A DNA stretch of 64,000 nt from Actinokineospora sp. NBRC 105648 (GTDB lineage: Bacteria > Actinomycetota > Actinomycetes > Mycobacteriales > Pseudonocardiaceae). The DNA is taken from the NCBI RefSeq assembly GCF_030269645.1, contig NZ_BSTR01000019.1:1-64000 (forward strand), given 5' to 3'. The notes below the pieces were generated by a model, which ran no database searches, was not told the origin of the DNA, and saw only the letters and a list, made by a program, of their open reading frames with translations. This document shows positions 44,632 through 54,143 of this stretch, one piece after another (positions within the stretch are counted from its first letter, which is position 1; each line of letters opens with the position of its first letter). The translations under genes and the position numbers were made by a program.

Positions 44632-45933
44632 GTGGACGGGGCACCGCTCAAGCAGATCTTGCGGCTGGCCGTGCCCGCGTTGCCCGTGTTGGCCGCTGAG
44701 CCGCTCTACCTGCTCGTTGACACCGCTGTCGTCGGGCACCTCGGGGCCACCGAGTTGGGCGCGCTGGGGATCGGCGCGATCGTGCTGGCTCAGGTGTCGA
44801 CCCAGTTGACCTTCCTCTCCTACGGCACCACGTCGCGCGCCGCGCGGTTGCACGGGTCGGGGCGGCGCGATCAAGCGGTGGCCGAGGGGGTGCAGGCCAC
44901 CTGGTTGGCGCTCACGGCCGGTGTCCTGCTCGTCGTCCTCGGGCAGCTCCTCGCCGGTCCCGTCGCCCGTGTTCTCGCTGGTCCGGGCCCCCTCGCCGAC
45001 GCGGCCACCAGTTGGCTGCGGACCGCGCTGTTCGGGGTTCCGCTCATCCTGGTCACCCTCGCGGGCAACGGCTGGATGCGTGGCGTGCAGGACACCCGTA
45101 GACCGTTGCGCTACGTGCTCGCCGGCAATGGTGTCTCGGCCGTCCTCTGTCCGCTGCTGGTCTACGGCGCGGGCTGGGGGCTAGAGGGTTCGGCGGTCGC
45201 GAACGTTGTCGGGCAGGTCGTCGGGGCTGTGCTGTTCCTCAATGCCCTGCGGGTCGAGCGGGTGTCGTTGGCGCTGGACCTCGCGGTCGTGCGCGCCCAG
45301 CTTGTCCTCGGTCGCGACCTCGTGCTGCGCAGCCTGGCGTTCCAAGCCTGCTTCGTCTCCGCCTCCACCGTCGCCGCTCGCACGTCGGTCGCCGCGGTCG
45401 GGGCGCACCAGGTGGTGCTGCAGCTGTGGATGTTCCTCGCCCTGCTGCTGGACTCGCTGGCCATCGCCGCCCAGTCGATGGTCGGGGCCGCGCTCGGGGC
45501 CGACGACGATCACCGCGCCCGGGCGCTGGCCGGGCGGTTCGCCCGCTACGGGCTGGTGTTCGGGGTGGTCCTCGGGGTGCTGTTCGCCGGTCTGGCCGGG
45601 GTCCTGCCGCGCGTGTTCACCACCGACGCCGCCGTCCTCGCCGAGATCCCGCACGCCTGGTGGTTCTTCGTCGTGATGCAGCCGGTCGCCGGTGTCGTGT
45701 TCGCGTTGGACGGTGTGTTCCTCGGCGCCGGTGACGCGGCCTACCTGCGGACCGCGACCCTGCTGAGCGCGCTCGTCGGGTTCCTGCCGCTGATCTGGCT
45801 CTCGCTCGCCCTGGGCTGGGGGCTGGCCGGGATCTGGACCGGGCTGGTGCTGTTCATGCTGCTGCGGCTGGCCACCCTGCTGGCCCGGCTGCGGTCGGGC
45901 CGGTGGGCCGTGGTCGGCGCGGTCCGCGGTTGA
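44632..45933 (+). CDS. dinF: MATE-family efflux protein (DinF-like)
   Basis: A 433-residue twelve-helix exporter. The first half begins PLKQILRLAVPALPVLAAEP with PLYLLVDTAVVGHLGATELG, the MATE signature. The second half repeats the fold (VLRSLAFQACFVSASTVAAR, DSLAIAAQSMVGAALG). Mycobacterial DinF (Rv2836c) also lies between nrnA and the downstream block. GTG at 44632 follows GGGAGGA. Substrates are probably cationic or oxidative-stress-related compounds. Confidence 0.93.
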   Translation: MDGAPLKQILRLAVPALPVLAAEPLYLLVDTAVVGHLGATELGALGIGAIVLAQVSTQLTFLSYGTTSRAARLHGSGRRDQAVAEGVQATWLALTAGVLLVVLGQLLAGPVARVLAGPGPLADAATSWLRTALFGVPLILVTLAGNGWMRGVQDTRRPLRYVLAGNGVSAVLCPLLVYGAGWGLEGSAVANVVGQVVGAVLFLNALRVERVSLALDLAVVRAQLVLGRDLVLRSLAFQACFVSASTVAARTSVAAVGAHQVVLQLWMFLALLLDSLAIAAQSMVGAALGADDDHRARALAGRFARYGLVFGVVLGVLFAGLAGVLPRVFTTDAAVLAEIPHAWWFFVVMQPVAGVVFALDGVFLGAGDAAYLRTATLLSALVGFLPLIWLSLALGWGLAGIWTGLVLFMLLRLATLLARLRSGRWAVVGAVRG

Positions 45934-46026
45934 TCGTCCACATCGGACTGTGATGGAACGCACGCTTAGCACCGCTAACGATCTCGCCCCGGCACGCGCT
46001 CTAATGAGCTGACGAAGGGAGCGGCC

Positions 46027-47355
46027 GTGCCAGCCACCAAGCGCGCCGCGCTGGTGATCTGGGCTACCGCCGTCGTGGTCTACCTGGTCGCGGTGTTCCA
46101 CCGGACCACCCTCGGCGTCGCGGGTCTGCAGGCCGCCGACCGGTTCCAGATCAACGCCGCCGCGCTCGGCACGTTCACCGTGCTGCAGATCGGCGTGTAC
46201 GCCTCGATGCAGATCCCCACCGGGCTCCTGGTCGACCGGTTCGGCCCGCGCCGGGTGCTCACCGTCGCCGCCGTCCTGATGGGACTCGGCCAGGTGCTCT
46301 TCGCCTTCGCCACCAGCTACCCGCTGGCCCTGGTTGCCCGCGGGGTGCTCGGTCTCGGCGACGCGATGACCTTCGTCAGCGTGTTGCGCCTGGTCGCCGC
46401 GCACTACCCGCCGCGCCGGTTCGCCGCGCTCGCTTCGGTCACCGCCTCCCTCGGCGCGGTCGGCAACCTGATCGCCACGCTGCCGCTCGGGCTGCTGCTC
46501 GCGCACGCGGGCTGGACCGCCACCTTCGCCGTCGCGGGCGCGGCCACCGCCGCCTACGCCCTCGTCGTGGCCCTGCGCGTGCGCGACACCCCCGACGGCG
46601 AGCCCGCGCACCGCTCGACCGCCACCGGACCCCGCGAGGTCGTCGACCAGGTCCGGCAGGCCTGGCGGGTGCCCGGCACCCGGCTCGGGTTCTGGGTGCA
46701 CTTCTCCACGATGTTCGCCCCGGCGGTGCTCGGCCTGCTCTGGGGCTACCCGTACCTCGTGCAGGCGCAGGGCATGTCGCCCGCGGCGGCGAGCTCGGTG
46801 CTCAGTCTCATCGTGCTCGTGGCGATGGTCACCGGACCGGTCATCGGCGAGGTCACCGGCCGCAGGCCGACCAGCAGGCTGCCGCTCGTCGCGGGCTACC
46901 TCGGCACCGCGACCGTCATCTGGGCCGTGCTGCTCGGCTGGCCGGGCGGCGTCGTGCCCACGCCGCTGGTGGTGATCGCGTTCGGGGTGCTCTCGGTGGG
47001 CGGCCCGCTCTCCGGGGTGGCCTTCGCGCTCGCCCGCGACTACAACCCGATCCGCCGGGTGGGCACGGCCACCGGCGTGGTCAACGTCGGCGGGTTCACC
47101 GCGATCACGATCACCGCGCTGAGCATCGGCCTGCTGATCGGCGGCGACGCCGCGGCCGCCGACGCGACCGCGTTCCGGGTCGCGTTCCTCGCCGTGGCCG
47201 CGGTGCTGCTCTTCGGCGCGTGGCGCACGCTGGTCTGGTGGCGTCGCGCGCGGGCGGCGGTGTTCGCCGCGGACGCGCGCGGGGACGCCGTACCAGTCCG
47301 CATCCGGCGGCGGCCATGGGACATCCCGGCGGAGCAGGAAGCGGCCGCCTCCTAA
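46027..47355 (+). CDS. MFS transporter
   Basis: A 442-residue twelve-helix major facilitator with RGVLGLGDAMTFVSVLRLV and the loop motif LLVDRFGPRRVLTVAA (the DRxGRR signature) between helices 2 and 3. The tail after helix 12 is basic. It could export a metabolite or take up small acids; no specific family is recognised. It ends 11 bases before truB. Confidence 0.9.
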   Translation: MPATKRAALVIWATAVVVYLVAVFHRTTLGVAGLQAADRFQINAAALGTFTVLQIGVYASMQIPTGLLVDRFGPRRVLTVAAVLMGLGQVLFAFATSYPLALVARGVLGLGDAMTFVSVLRLVAAHYPPRRFAALASVTASLGAVGNLIATLPLGLLLAHAGWTATFAVAGAATAAYALVVALRVRDTPDGEPAHRSTATGPREVVDQVRQAWRVPGTRLGFWVHFSTMFAPAVLGLLWGYPYLVQAQGMSPAAASSVLSLIVLVAMVTGPVIGEVTGRRPTSRLPLVAGYLGTATVIWAVLLGWPGGVVPTPLVVIAFGVLSVGGPLSGVAFALARDYNPIRRVGTATGVVNVGGFTAITITALSIGLLIGGDAAAADATAFRVAFLAVAAVLLFGAWRTLVWWRRARAAVFAADARGDAVPVRIRRRPWDIPAEQEAAAS

Positions 47356-47366
47356 GATTGCCGCTC

Positions 47367-48254
47367 GTGTCCCGCCCCACCGTCCCACCCGGCCTCATCG
47401 TCGTCGACAAGGCACCCGGCATGACCTCGCACGACGTGGTCGCCCGGGTCCGCAGGATCATCGGCACCCGCAAGGTCGGCCACGCCGGGACCCTCGACCC
47501 GATGGCCACCGGCGTGCTCGTGCTCGGCGTCGAGCGCGCCACCAAGCTGCTCGGCCACCTCGCCCTCGACCGCAAGGTCTACCTGGCCACGATCCGGCTC
47601 GGCGCCGCCACCACGACCGACGACGCCGAGGGCGAGGTCACCTCGAGCGCCGACCCGGCGGGCGTCACCGACGAGGCGATCGCCGCCGGGATCGCCGTGC
47701 TCACCGGGGCGATCGAGCAGGTCCCCAGCTCGGTCAGCGCGGTGAAGGTCGACGGCAAGCGCGCCTACGCGCGGGTCCGCGCGGGGGAGGAGGTCGTGCT
47801 CAAGCCCCGCCCGGTCACGGTGTTCCGCTTCGACCTGCTCGCCACCACCCGCACCGACGGCGCCATCGACCTCGACGTGATGGTCGACTGCTCCTCGGGC
47901 ACCTACGTCCGCGCCCTCGCCCGCGACCTGGGCGACTCCCTCGGCGTCGGCGGCCACCTCGCCGCACTGCGCCGCACCACGGTCGGCCCGTTCGACCTGC
48001 GCGTCGCGCGCACGCTGGAGCAGCTGGAAGCGGCCCCCGGGCTGTCGCTGGACATGGAGGCCGCGGTCGCCGCCGCCTTCCCGCGCCGCGATCTGGACCG
48101 GGTCGAGACCACCGCGCTCGTGCACGGCAAGCGGCTCCCGGCGGCCGGGATCACCGGCACCTACGGGATCTTCGACCCGGCGGGCAAGGCGGTCGCCCTC
48201 GGTGTGGACGAGGGCACCTCGGCCAAGGCCCTGGTCGTCCTGAACGTCCCCTGA
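47367..48254 (+). CDS. truB: tRNA pseudouridine(55) synthase
   Basis: A 295-residue enzyme making pseudouridine 55 in the T-arm of tRNAs. Catalytic Asp44 is in HAGTLDPMATGVL; other motifs are GMTSHDVV, YLATIRLGAATTTDD and VDCSSGTYVRALARDLG. The C-terminal PUA-like domain is present (ALVHGKRLPAAG). The GTG at 47367 gives the standard start. Confidence 0.96.
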   Translation: MSRPTVPPGLIVVDKAPGMTSHDVVARVRRIIGTRKVGHAGTLDPMATGVLVLGVERATKLLGHLALDRKVYLATIRLGAATTTDDAEGEVTSSADPAGVTDEAIAAGIAVLTGAIEQVPSSVSAVKVDGKRAYARVRAGEEVVLKPRPVTVFRFDLLATTRTDGAIDLDVMVDCSSGTYVRALARDLGDSLGVGGHLAALRRTTVGPFDLRVARTLEQLEAAPGLSLDMEAAVAAAFPRRDLDRVETTALVHGKRLPAAGITGTYGIFDPAGKAVALGVDEGTSAKALVVLNVP

Positions 48255-48331
48255 GCACCGCTCACCCGGCGGGTTCCCGACCCCGGCCCTAGTGTCGCGA
48301 GCACGGGTTGGGCATTCGCGTGGAGGATCCG

Positions 48332-50284
48332 GTGCCGGAGCACGACGATGAGACCGGCACCGCCGAGGCGGTGGTCGCCGCCTTCGAGGCGACGCCCGTC
48401 GCCCTGCTCGGACTCGTCGGCCCGACGCACACGGTGGTGGCCGTCAACGCGGCCATGCGCGCCATGCTCGGCCGTGACGGCTTGGTCGGCCACCCGCTGC
48501 GCGAGGTCGTGCCGGACGCCGACGGCCAGCAGCTCTTCGAGGTCATCGACGAGGTCTACGCGACCGGCCGCCCCTCGACCTCGGTGGAGTGGCGCGTCCA
48601 GCTCGACCGCGACGGCGAGCGGCACGAGCTCTACGTCGACGCCGTGGTCATCCCGCGGCACGACGCCGAGGGCCGGGTCACCGGGGTGCTCGGCTACGCC
48701 ATGGACGCCACCGAACGCGTGCACGCCCGCCAGGCCGCGCAGCGGCGCGCCGACGACGCCGAGCGCCGCTACGCCCAGGCCCGGGACGTGATCTCCTCGC
48801 TGCAACGCGAACTGCTGCCCACCGCGCTGCCGGTGCTGCCCGGGGTCCAGGTCGCCGCGAGCTACCTGCTCGCCGACACCGACACCGCCGCGGGCGGCGA
48901 CTGGTTCGACGCCATCGCGCTGCCCGGCGACCGGGTCGCCCTGGTCGTGGGCGACGTGGTCGGCCACGGCGTGGCGGCCTCGGCGGTGATGGGCCAGCTG
49001 CGCGCGGTGCTGCACGACCGGATCGCCGGCGGCGAGGCCCTCGGCTCGGCCTTCGCCGCGCTCGACCGGATGGCGGGCAGGCTGCCCGGGGCGCGCGCGG
49101 CCACGGTGTGCGCGGCGGTCCTGGACCCGGCCACCGGCCACCTCTCCTACTGCACCGCGGGCCACCCGCCGCCGCTGCTCGTCTCCGTCGACGGCGCCAC
49201 CCGCTACCTGCCGACCACCGGCTCCGGGCCACTCGGGTCCGGGACGGGCTTCACGCTGGCCGAGGACCGGCTCGCCGAGGGGGAGCTGGTCGTGCTCTAC
49301 AGCGACGGGATCATCGAGCGCCCCGGCCGCGACCACGCCCGCGGCGCCGCCGAGCTGGCCCGGGTCGTCGGCGACGTCAGCGCCGACCGGGCGATGCGCG
49401 TCCCGGGTGCCTCCCGGGTCGAACAGGTCTGCACCCAGACCCTCGAGCTGCTGGTCCGCGCGACCGGTCACACCGACGACATCACCCTGCTGGCCGCGCG
49501 CCGGGTCCGCCCGCCCGCCGCGCTGAGCCTGGACCTGCCCGCCGAGGCGACCTCGGTCGGCGTGGTCCGCGCGGCGGTGGCGGCCTGGCTGGCCGACCTC
49601 GACGTCGACCGGCAGGACGTGCTCGCCCTGCAGCACGGGCTGGCCGAGCTGGTCACCAACGTCGTCGACCACGCCTACCCCGCGGTCCCCGGCGCGGTGC
49701 GGGTCGCGGTCACCCTGGCGGGCGCGGGCCGGGTCGAGGCCGCCGTGTCCGACGACGGCCGCTGGCGCGCGCCGACCAGCACTCCCGGGCGCGGGCTGGG
49801 CCTGGTGATGGCCAGCTCGTTCGCCGACCACCTGCGCATCGAGCACGACGACCACGGCACCACCGCCACCGTCTCGCGGGGCTTCTCGCACCCGGCCCGC
49901 CTGCTGACCGCCGCGGAGATCACCCCGGGCCTGCCCACCGCGCGGCACCGCGACCCCAGCCTGCTGCTCGTGCTCGACCAGCCGTCCGCCCGCGGTCTGC
50001 GCGCGGGCCTGGACGGCCCGGTCGACGCGAGCACGGCCCGCCAGCTCGACGACGACCTGCGCCACCGCACCCGCGGCGGGGCGGTGTCGGTGACCCTCGA
50101 CCTGTCCGGCGTCACCCACCTGGCCAGCGCCGGGGTGGCCGCGTTGATCGAGGCCAGGGACCGCGCCGAGGAGAACGACACCGAGCTGGTGCTGTTCGCG
50201 CCCACCGGCGGCCCGGCCCAGCAGGTGCTGTCACTGGTCGCGCTCGGGCACGTCACCCGGGACCCGGACACCCCCGGCGGCTGA
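48332..50284 (+). CDS. PAS-SpoIIE phosphatase-HATPase-STAS signalling fusion
   Basis: A 650-residue protein joining four modules of the partner-switching pathway. The N-terminal PAS is at about 12-130 (FEATPVALLGLVGPTHTVVA). The SpoIIE/PP2C phosphatase spans about 160-385 with intact metal ligands GGDWFDA, GDVVGHG, YSDGIIE and TDDITLL. The RsbW-like HATPase lies at about 390-520 (GLAELVTNVVDHAYP, GRGLGLVM). The C-terminal STAS is at about 545-645 (LDLSGVTHLASAGVAAL with a phosphorylatable serine). GTG at 48332 was chosen for its GGAGG at five bases; in-frame starts at 48308 and 48320 exist. It probably reads a signal through PAS and controls a STAS protein's phosphorylation. Confidence 0.9.
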   Translation: MPEHDDETGTAEAVVAAFEATPVALLGLVGPTHTVVAVNAAMRAMLGRDGLVGHPLREVVPDADGQQLFEVIDEVYATGRPSTSVEWRVQLDRDGERHELYVDAVVIPRHDAEGRVTGVLGYAMDATERVHARQAAQRRADDAERRYAQARDVISSLQRELLPTALPVLPGVQVAASYLLADTDTAAGGDWFDAIALPGDRVALVVGDVVGHGVAASAVMGQLRAVLHDRIAGGEALGSAFAALDRMAGRLPGARAATVCAAVLDPATGHLSYCTAGHPPPLLVSVDGATRYLPTTGSGPLGSGTGFTLAEDRLAEGELVVLYSDGIIERPGRDHARGAAELARVVGDVSADRAMRVPGASRVEQVCTQTLELLVRATGHTDDITLLAARRVRPPAALSLDLPAEATSVGVVRAAVAAWLADLDVDRQDVLALQHGLAELVTNVVDHAYPAVPGAVRVAVTLAGAGRVEAAVSDDGRWRAPTSTPGRGLGLVMASSFADHLRIEHDDHGTTATVSRGFSHPARLLTAAEITPGLPTARHRDPSLLLVLDQPSARGLRAGLDGPVDASTARQLDDDLRHRTRGGAVSVTLDLSGVTHLASAGVAALIEARDRAEENDTELVLFAPTGGPAQQVLSLVALGHVTRDPDTPGG

Positions 50285-50390
50285 CGCGCGCGGACCGTGT
50301 CGGTGCGGCCGGCTATGCTCGGCGGACCCTTGGTGAGTTGGGTCCAGCAGCGCGGCACGCCTCGCCCCTCCGGTCACGAAGGGCGGTCTG

Positions 50391-51587
50391 ATGCCTACTG
50401 TCGCGCGCACAATTCACCTCAGAGTGGTGGACGACGGCGTCTTCGCGGTCACCGGCGACCTCCCGGCCGCCGTCGCCGCGCGCTTCCGCACCGAGCTGTT
50501 CGACTTGGTCGAGGCCTGGTCCGGGGACGTGATCGTCGACCTGGCCGCGGTGAGCGCGCTGGCCGCGGCCAACATCCGGGTCCTGCTCGACGTCGCCGAC
50601 CGGCTCGCGGGCACCGGCAGGCGGCTGCGCCTGGCCGGGGGCGTGGAGGCCCAGCGGGTGCTGCGGGCGGCACGGGTCACCGACACCCTGGAGACCTTCG
50701 CCACCGTCGCGGGCGCGCTCGGCGCCCAGGCCGCCGCGTCCCGCCGGGTGGCGGCCGCCGCGGAGGGCGATGAGCTGCGCAGGCTCCGCGAGGAGGTCCG
50801 CGACCTGCGCGCCAAGCTGCGCAGCCGACCGCTGATCGCCCGCGCGCTGGGCATGCTGCAGGAGCGCTACCGCCTCGCCGACGAGGACGTCGCGCTGCGG
50901 CTGCTGAAGGAGGCCGCCCAGCGGTACAACCTGAAACTGCACGTGTTCGCCGACGCGCTGCTCTCCGCGCGGCCACCGGTCCGCCCCGCGACCGAGCCCG
51001 CCAACCGCCCGCCGGCCGACTGGTTCCCCGGCCGCATCCGCCCGCCCGCGCCCGGCACGCCCGCGCTGGGGCCGCGGCACTACCAGCGGCACGGCGTCGC
51101 GGTGTTCCTCGACGCCGTGCTGGACGCGGCCCTGGCCTGCGTGGGCGCCACCGCCGGTGACATCCGGCTGGTGGACCCGGCCGCCGGTGGCCTGCGGCTG
51201 GAGCGCCACCGCGGCCTGGGGCCCGAGTTCGTGTCGTTCTTCGCCGACGCCGACGGCCTGATCACCCCGTGCGCCACGGCGATGAGCCGGGGCACCCGGG
51301 TGGTCGTCGCCGACGTCGCCCTGGACTCGATCTTCGCGGGCACCGAGGCGCGGCGGGTGTTCCTCGACGCGGGCGCCCTGGCGGTGCAGAGCACACCCGT
51401 GCTCACCCCGTCCGGGCGCTGCCTGGGGGTCGTCTCCACGCACCAGCCGGTGGCCGGTCGGGTGCCCACCCCGGCGCAGGAGGCCGAGCTCGACCTGATC
51501 GCCGCCGACGCCGGCGAGTGGCTGCGCTGGCACCAGCGCACCACCATCCTCGACGCCCTGGAGCACCTGCACCGCCGGGCCAGGTGA
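50391..51587 (+). CDS. STAS-ANTAR-GAF regulatory protein
   Basis: A 398-residue protein. STAS occupies residues about 10-100 (DVIVDLAAVSALAAANIRVL), in which the usual phosphorylated Ser and Gly are replaced by Ala and Asn. A short coiled coil (DELRRLREEVRDLRAKL) leads to an ANTAR-like domain (RPLIARALGMLQERYRL ... EAAQRYNLKLHVFADALL). A linker and a GAF domain (about 235-395; RHYQRHGVAVFLDAVLDA, VQSTPVLTPSGRCLGVVSTH) follow. ANTAR domains bind paired RNA hairpins to prevent termination. It directly follows the PAS-SpoIIE fusion and may be its partner. Confidence 0.85.
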   Translation: MPTVARTIHLRVVDDGVFAVTGDLPAAVAARFRTELFDLVEAWSGDVIVDLAAVSALAAANIRVLLDVADRLAGTGRRLRLAGGVEAQRVLRAARVTDTLETFATVAGALGAQAAASRRVAAAAEGDELRRLREEVRDLRAKLRSRPLIARALGMLQERYRLADEDVALRLLKEAAQRYNLKLHVFADALLSARPPVRPATEPANRPPADWFPGRIRPPAPGTPALGPRHYQRHGVAVFLDAVLDAALACVGATAGDIRLVDPAAGGLRLERHRGLGPEFVSFFADADGLITPCATAMSRGTRVVVADVALDSIFAGTEARRVFLDAGALAVQSTPVLTPSGRCLGVVSTHQPVAGRVPTPAQEAELDLIAADAGEWLRWHQRTTILDALEHLHRRAR

Positions 51588-51671
51588 GGCCCGCGGCCGG
51601 CGGTTCTGGATCACACGTGTCGGCCCCCACCCAGGCGGTCCGCCCGGCGCCCACCCACTAGGGTGGCGCTC

Positions 51672-52613
51672 GTGCAGCGTTGGCGCGGTCTCGCGGACCT
51701 ACCCGGTGGCTGGGGTCGCTGTGTGGCGACCATCGGCGTGTTCGACGGGGTCCACCGCGGACACCAGGAGCTCATCGCCCGGGCCGTCACGCTGGCCCGG
51801 CAGAAGGACCTGCCGAGCGTGGTGCTCACCTTCGACCCGCACCCCTCCGAGGTCGTGCGCCCGGGCAGCCACCCCGCGCAGCTGACCACGTTGCGCCGCA
51901 AGGCGGAGCTGGTCGAGCAGCTCGGTGTGGACGTGTTCTGCGTGCTGCCGTTCACCCCGGAGCTGTCCAAGGTGGCCCCGGACGAGTTCGTCCACGAGAT
52001 CCTGGTCGAGCGGTTGCACGTCGCGGCCGTGGTGGTGGGGGAGAACTTCACCTTCGGCGCCCGCGCGGCGGGCACCGTGGACCTGTTGACCACGCTGGGC
52101 CAGCGGTTCGGCTTCAGCACCGAGGGCGCCAAGCTGGTCACCGCGGAGCCCGGCGAGATCACCTTCTCCTCGACCTACATCCGCGCCTGCATCGACGCGG
52201 GCGACGTCCGCGCCGCGGCGACCGCGCTGGGGCGGCCGCACCGGCTGGAGGGCATCGTCGTGCGCGGCGACGGCCGCGGCCACGAGCTCGGCTTCCCCAC
52301 CGCGAACCTGTCCACCCCGCGCTTCGCGGCGGTGCCCGCCGACGGTGTCTACGCCTGCGAGTTCACCTTGCTCAACGGGCACAACCGGCCCGCGCTCACC
52401 GCCGCGACCTCGGTCGGCACCAACCCCACGTTCTCCGGCCGCGAGCGACGGGTCGAGGCGTTCGTGCTCGACGTGGACGAGGACTTCTACGGCCAGCGGG
52501 TCGCGGTGGACTTCGTCGAGCGGCTGCGCTCGATGGAGAAGTTCGCCTCCAGCGGCGCCCTGGTCGAGCAGATGCACCTCGACGTCGCCCGCACCCGGGA
52601 GCTGCTGGGCTGA
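51672..52613 (+). CDS. ribF: Bifunctional riboflavin kinase/FAD synthetase
   Basis: A 313-residue enzyme making FMN and FAD. The N-terminal FAD synthetase has TIGVFDGVHRGHQEL (HxGH-type) and ISSTYIR-like FSSTYIRACI. The C-terminal kinase has GDGRGHELGFPTANL and RVAVDFVERLRSMEKF. GTG at 51672 gives VQRWRGL, the usual actinobacterial start; the GTG at 51663 is less likely. Confidence 0.95.
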   Translation: MQRWRGLADLPGGWGRCVATIGVFDGVHRGHQELIARAVTLARQKDLPSVVLTFDPHPSEVVRPGSHPAQLTTLRRKAELVEQLGVDVFCVLPFTPELSKVAPDEFVHEILVERLHVAAVVVGENFTFGARAAGTVDLLTTLGQRFGFSTEGAKLVTAEPGEITFSSTYIRACIDAGDVRAAATALGRPHRLEGIVVRGDGRGHELGFPTANLSTPRFAAVPADGVYACEFTLLNGHNRPALTAATSVGTNPTFSGRERRVEAFVLDVDEDFYGQRVAVDFVERLRSMEKFASSGALVEQMHLDVARTRELLG

Positions 52614-52691
52614 GTGCGTGGTTCTCCCACGAACCGGACACCGGCCTGGCAAGATACCGACCGAGGTCGGGGAGCAGGGGAGAGGTATCCG

Positions 52692-53162
52692 GTGGAGGAC
52701 CACAAGATCGTCCAGCGCAACATCGCGCTGCAGCGCGAGTGGTACGGCGAGCCGCTGGGGGACCGGGTCCGCAGGCTCGTGGTCGCCTTCGACGTGTCCC
52801 AGGCCAACCTCGCCGACGTGCTGGGGATCAGCGCGCCGATGCTGAGCCAGGTGATGAGCGGCCGCCGCGCCAAGATCGGCAACCCGGCGGTGCTGGCCCG
52901 GCTGATCATGCTGGAGCGCAAGATCCTCACCCCGGAGGTCGCCTCCGGCAGGCGCGAGGCGCTGCAGCGCGCCCTCGACGACGTCCGCGAGTCCAGGCCC
53001 GCGGTGACCAGGGACAACCTGCCGGTGGACGTGGGTCGCAGCGCCATCCTCGCGCTGCGCAGGCTCGCCTCCGGCGAGGACCTCACCGAGGCCGCGGGCA
53101 TGCTCGACGACCGCTTCCCCGAGCTCGCCGACCTGCTCCGCCGGGCGGGCAAGCGCACGTGA
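52692..53162 (+). CDS. XRE-type DNA-binding protein
   Basis: A 156-residue protein with a Cro/C1 helix-turn-helix (VSQANLADVLGISAPMLSQV, MSGRRAKIGNPAVLARL) and a helical C-terminal half (ILALRRLASGEDLTEAAGML). Target unknown. GTG at 52692 has GGGAGAGG upstream. The stop overlaps the start of the next gene as GTGA. Confidence 0.85.
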   Translation: MEDHKIVQRNIALQREWYGEPLGDRVRRLVVAFDVSQANLADVLGISAPMLSQVMSGRRAKIGNPAVLARLIMLERKILTPEVASGRREALQRALDDVRESRPAVTRDNLPVDVGRSAILALRRLASGEDLTEAAGMLDDRFPELADLLRRAGKRT

Positions 53163-53659
53163 CCCGGCTGTTCGCCGCGTTCACCCTGCCGGGTGAGGTC
53201 GCCGACCACCTGGAGCGGCACCTCCCGCCGACGGACCTGCGGCCGACGCCTCGCACGCGGTGGCACATCACCCTCGCCTACTACGGCGAGGACGACCCCG
53301 ACCTGCGCCTGGAGCGGCTCTCCCGGCTCGCGGGCCACCCGGCGCCGCGGCTGCGGCTGCACGGGTCGGGCACCTTCGAGCGGGTCTGCCTGCTGGTCGT
53401 CACCACCCCTGACCGGGTGATCCTCGACGACCTCGCCGAGGCCGCCGAGTACCGGCTGGGCGGCTACCCGCAGTACCGCCCGCACGTCACCGTCGCCCGG
53501 GGTGACGACCCCGGGAAAATGGCCGCCGACTTGCGGGACTACCGGGGTCCGGAGTGGACACCGGAGGAGATCGCGCTGCTGCGCGGCGACCCCGGCCCGA
53601 CCGCGCCGGTGTACTCGCCGGTGGGCCGTGTCCGGCTGGCGGGACAGCCAGGGTGCTAG
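53159..53659 (+). CDS. thpR: RNA 2',3'-cyclic phosphodiesterase (2H family)
   Basis: A 166-residue 2H phosphoesterase with the two catalytic HxTx motifs HITLAYYG and HVTVARG. Family members ligate or open 2',3'-cyclic RNA ends. Tat-less and cytosolic. It is translationally coupled to the XRE gene, a pairing placed between ribF and rpsO. Confidence 0.9.
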   Translation: MTRLFAAFTLPGEVADHLERHLPPTDLRPTPRTRWHITLAYYGEDDPDLRLERLSRLAGHPAPRLRLHGSGTFERVCLLVVTTPDRVILDDLAEAAEYRLGGYPQYRPHVTVARGDDPGKMAADLRDYRGPEWTPEEIALLRGDPGPTAPVYSPVGRVRLAGQPGC

Positions 53660-53746
53660 CCTTGGTGTTTGGGTCCGGCTGCGGTCCGTGGCGGCTGGTA
53701 CCGACGACATCCCCACACGGCACAGGTACAACCGAGGAGTAGACGA

Positions 53747-54016
53747 GTGGCTCTGTCCACCGACCAGAAGAAGACGATCCTCACCGAGTACGGCGTGCAC
53801 GACTCGGACACCGGATCCCCCGAGGCCCAGATCGCGCTGCTCACCAAGCGCATCAAGGACCTCACCGAGCACCTGAAGCTGCACAAGCACGACCACCACT
53901 CGCGTCGTGGCCTGCTGCTGCTGGTCGGCCGCCGCAGGCGGCTGCTGAACTACCTGACCAAGGTGGACATCGAACGCTACCGGTCGCTGATCCAGCGGCT
54001 CGGCCTGCGCCGATAG
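53747..54016 (+). CDS. rpsO: 30S ribosomal protein S15
   Basis: An 89-residue protein of standard length with the S15 core [16 protein letters not shown] and [20 protein letters not shown]. Binds 16S rRNA helices 20-22. The GTG start follows GAGGAG. It precedes pnp, as in most bacteria, with a terminator and a structured leader between. Confidence 0.97.
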   Translation: MALSTDQKKTILTEYGVHDSDTGSPEAQIALLTKRIKDLTEHLKLHKHDHHSRRGLLLLVGRRRRLLNYLTKVDIERYRSLIQRLGLRR

Positions 54017-54022
54017 CTCGAC

Positions 54023-54056
54023 CCCGGGGGGAGTGGCCTTGGCCGCTCCCCCCGGG
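54023..54056 (+). terminator. Terminator/attenuator between rpsO and pnp
   Basis: CCCGGGGGGAGTGGCC (54023-54038) pairs with GGCCGCTCCCCCCGGG (54041-54056) over 16 bp with one T-G pair. It starts seven bases after the rpsO stop. Confidence 0.82.
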
Positions 54057-54143
54057 TCTGTAATCGAAAAACGACAGCAAGCAAAGACGACAGGGCCACA
54101 CCGCGCCGCGCCCACGGGACCAGTTCGCCGGTCCTCGGTAGTG

